Source: Chondrosia reniformis (Eukaryota; Porifera; Demospongiae; Chondrillida; Chondrillidae). From it: 64,000 bases of DNA. The notes under the pieces were generated by a model. The model saw only the letters and a list, made by a program, of their open reading frames with translations. It was not told the origin of the DNA and did no database searches. Numbering within the stretch: position 1 is the stretch's first letter; every line of letters starts with the position of its first letter. This document shows, piece by piece, positions 61,437-64,000 of this stretch. The DNA is taken from contig OX359191.1 in assembly GCA_947172415.1 (NCBI GenBank), positions 558,001-622,000 on the forward strand. The letters are read 5' to 3'. Made by a program: the position numbers and the translations under genes.

Positions 61437-61788
61437 CTCACTACTACCCTCTTAGGTTAGATTGTCTTTAGATGAAGGAATATTATTATTCATCTCATCA
61501 CTCTAATATTTATTAACTTCCCAGAAATAGGTCAATTTTTTTAATATGATTATAATTTTATTTATATGATCAACTTTAGAAAATTATTCTATTTTTATAA
61601 ATTTACTGTTAAATATTCAGTATAAATATATGTTACAAATCTACATAAAATATGTAAATTTAATAAAGCATGATATTTAACAGGTATAGTGGATGAATGG
61701 TAAATGTATGACATTTCTACTACTGTGTATAATGTGTCTAAAACTGTCATATGCACACAATCCAATCCATTTTCTCAGTTAGCCGCTG

Positions 61789-62220
61789 CTAGGATAGGCG
61801 TGTCTCCCTCCGTGGTATTGTAGCGGATCTACCCATGGCCACCTCCTTAAGATTGGCAGCTGGTTCCATCTTTTTTGAAGCTGCAGTTATATTAAAACTT
61901 GCTGATTTAAATGGAAGAAGTGGGCTCTCTTCTGCAGCTCCGTACGGCTCTCTTTCAACTTTAAGTTCGTTCTCAGTTCCAAATAACGCGACGGGTCTCA
62001 GACCAGTGACGATCGCATCGTCGCTTTCGCAGACTGGTGAATTAGAATTCAAACGGGATACTATCAACTGTGAAGAGCTGTTTGGGTTAGTCTCCGGGAC
62101 TGGTAGATCTAGAGGTAAATCACGCGAAGGAGCATAGTGGTTGTTGCTACCTGCAGCCACGTTAGCTGGCCTCCGTTCATGGTCATTTTCCTGTGAAAGC
62201 GGTATCCTGTTATTTTGCAT
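61789..62220 (-). CDS. Disordered protein, paralogue 3 (143 aa)
   Basis: Starts MQNNRIPLSQENDHERRPAN. Lacks three residues (PVK) that paralogues 1 and 2 have, and carries the longer MEPAANLKEVAMGRSAT form before the shared TIPRRET end and stop. Every gap is a whole number of codons. A TATAAAAA box is at 62353-62360 on the minus strand. The upstream region differs from the other copies, so its control may have changed. Confidence 0.55.
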   Translation of the reverse strand: MQNNRIPLSQENDHERRPANVAAGSNNHYAPSRDLPLDLPVPETNPNSSSQLIVSRLNSNSPVCESDDAIVTGLRPVALFGTENELKVEREPYGAAEESPLLPFKSASFNITAASKKMEPAANLKEVAMGRSATIPRRETRLS

Positions 62221-62352
62221 ACTAATACTATTACAAAAGTTCTACTGACTGCTTTTCAGCCTCGTTGTCAAGGTTGCAAAAAGATTTGTCTTGGACAACG
62301 CAATCAGCTCGATAGAGCACCAAACTTGTTCATTCACAGCCTCGAGTGAGCC

Positions 62353-62360
62353 TTTTTATA
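62353..62360 (-). promoter_or_regulatory. TATA box of paralogue 3
   Basis: TATAAAAA on the minus strand, about 130 bases upstream of the ATG at 62220. Confidence 0.45.
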
Positions 62361-63040
62361 GTGCGACGATATTTGGTAGGATACGATTGAACCATATAAC
62401 GGAAATGATGGCGAGTCATTGGTCAATTGAAAGGTCAAGTATAATCGATTTCCGGTCAGAAAAAGTCACAATGTCCAAATTTTAAAGGGGGAATACCCTG
62501 ATTAAACCCGGATAAAGCCATAAAACCGCAGTTTTGATATTGTCAATTAGTGGAATCCCTAATATACCAAAGATAAACTTCCATTGCACAGTTAGATTGA
62601 CTAATAGTTTCATATAAATTTAGTTTTAATGAACAAAATGATATTATTAGTATTCTAAAATATGAATTCGAAGTCAAAATTGTTACATATAGATACACCT
62701 TCCTACAGAGTCGTTAACTAATAATTTTGAAGTGCTTCTGGAGTCCTTATGAACTTTCACAAATATATAAATGAACGCAGTCAGGATTTCATTTGACTAA
62801 TAAAGGTTCATGTAATGCAGCATTCTAAACAAATGTCAAAATTCTTATATAAACATGGAGGTCCCATGCATAAACCAAGGGTTATTATGTATTCTTCATG
62901 CTACACCTACCTACAGAAAACATGATATATGATAATATTAATTAATCTACACTTCATCTACCATAAAGATTAGTTTTAAAACACCAAAGCTTTGTTATAT
63001 AATGCACAATGTCATAAGTAACTTAACTTGAATAAAGTTC

Positions 63041-63711
63041 TTGACACTGCAGGTCATGTACTTCTCTCAGCACAACTCAAGTAGAGTTGCCCCAGGGCAC
63101 ACCACGAGGAGGTGAAAGTACATCGTGCCCCACCCCACAGCGTTGACACTAACTATTGTGTAACAGAAGCTGTAACTGCGCAGTAATCTGCACTCATGGA
63201 GTTACTAGCCATGACATAGGAATCGATCGGCGTTAGCCTCACTTTAGCCTATGCCAAGTCCGACCCTCCCGAACCGCAAACTGCCCCGATGAGAATCAGT
63301 GTGTTGCCACACCTTTAACTCCTCAGGATCGGATGACGTCCTTGAAGTGGGGACTGGCGAAACAACTGCCCAAATCAGGTGTCGACAACCGACTTCAACT
63401 TACATAGTTACGTGATCACCTCAATCTCCGTGCCGTCAGACCCCAGCCGAAGCCAGAGCTAGTGAGGACCAATCCCAAGCACCAACCCTCCCACTGAGTT
63501 CCTCATCAGATTGCATATCCAACGTGACACCAGGCCGCATTCTCAGCTCGCTGACGGAGCCGAGGGGAATCCTGGGTCTACTTGTCTAGCGCTCCGAACA
63601 GGACTACTCGGGATAAGGAAAGACCACCGTCAGGCACAGAAACTTTAGCAATCTCACGCGTCAAGTAAGCCACTGGGGGTAAAGTGAGAAAAGTTCACAC
63701 CTCGCGCCTTT
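63041..63711. other. GC-rich conserved block, unit 3
   Basis: Matches unit 2 except for a few substitutions and one single-base deletion (CACTTTAGCC). No long frame. Confidence 0.6.
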
Positions 63712-63797
63712 TTAAGCGTGACATTCCAATCCGCCCCCGCAGATGCCCATAAAAGGAATTGTGACGTCATTCGGCACGTGACTGTAAAATGGCTTCC
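63712..63797. promoter_or_regulatory. Promoter-like cluster, unit 3
   Basis: CCAAT, TATA-like, CRE at 63762-63769, CACGTG and AAAATGGCTTCC at 63786-63797. Confidence 0.5.
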
Positions 63798-64000
63798 ATT
63801 GTGTAGTTGTCAAGTTCTTTCGAGTACAATTTTTAACGAATTTTAAGGTGTTGTATGATGTTACTGCGTTGAACACTTAACATTTCAAGTAATAGCGTCA
63901 GTTATGAATTACCTAATGTAAGTTTTAACGTTGTACATTTGATTAAAATATTTCGGTCTCTACTGACCGCTGACAATATTCGCATGGAACTTTCTCTTTG

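Larger units (their letters stand above)
61263..64000. repeat. Tandem duplication, unit 3, cut by the window edge
   Basis: Dead SEC31 last exon, paralogue 3, GC-rich block and promoter-like cluster; the AT-rich tail starts at about 63798 and continues beyond the window. Confidence 0.9.

Overview
The window reads as animal genomic DNA, most likely a sponge (demosponge). The sequence is AT-rich by eye, with short GT-AG introns that often start GTACGTACGT. Conserved single-copy metazoan genes sit beside an Ig-domain receptor, a CARD-like protein, a Penelope-like retroelement remnant and many minisatellites. The sponge assignment is inference; the animal assignment is firm.

Layout. 1-5.7 kb: 5' part (805 codons, 14 exons) of an unrecognised coiled-coil gene on the minus strand; one intron holds a 0.45 kb inverted-repeat transposon carrying a HIRAN-like fragment, inserted beside a hammerhead-ribozyme-like motif. 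5.8-9.9 kb: two diverged copies of a tiny three-exon gene flanking the 3' end of a Penelope-like element (GIY-YIG remnant plus hammerhead-like motif) and a roughly 105-bp tandem array whose hairpin arms covary. 11.7-12.8 kb: zinc-finger gene (tandem CWCH2 type). 13-15.9 kb: foldback, satellite-like element enclosing one open exon. 17.5-25.7 kb: single-pass Ig receptor with a YxxM tail. 25.9-28.2 kb: complete thymidylate synthase (TYMS) with a palindromic E2F-like site abutting the ATG. 29.0-30.6 kb: complete myotrophin (MTPN), divergent from an intronless CARD-like gene (31.0-32.5 kb). 33.0-49.1 kb: complete SEC31 in 26 phase-consistent exons.

From about 48.9 kb to the right edge is a tandem array of three units of about 6 kb. 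Each unit carries the last SEC31 exon (genuine in unit 1, dead in units 2 and 3), a convergent minus-strand gene for a disordered protein whose three paralogues differ by whole-codon indels, and a GC-rich block of about 670 bp. The block is almost identical in all three units, has no long reading frame, and lies beside a promoter-like cluster (CCAAT, CRE, E-box, YY1/TISU-like motif). This block and the covarying hairpin array are the best candidates for undescribed functional sequence.

The genes have housekeeping roles (COPII coat, nucleotide synthesis, actin capping control) or possible recognition and signalling roles (Ig receptor, CARD-like protein). Nothing suggests one joint pathway; the linkage looks incidental. 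All exon models were read by eye from splice signals and frame continuity.
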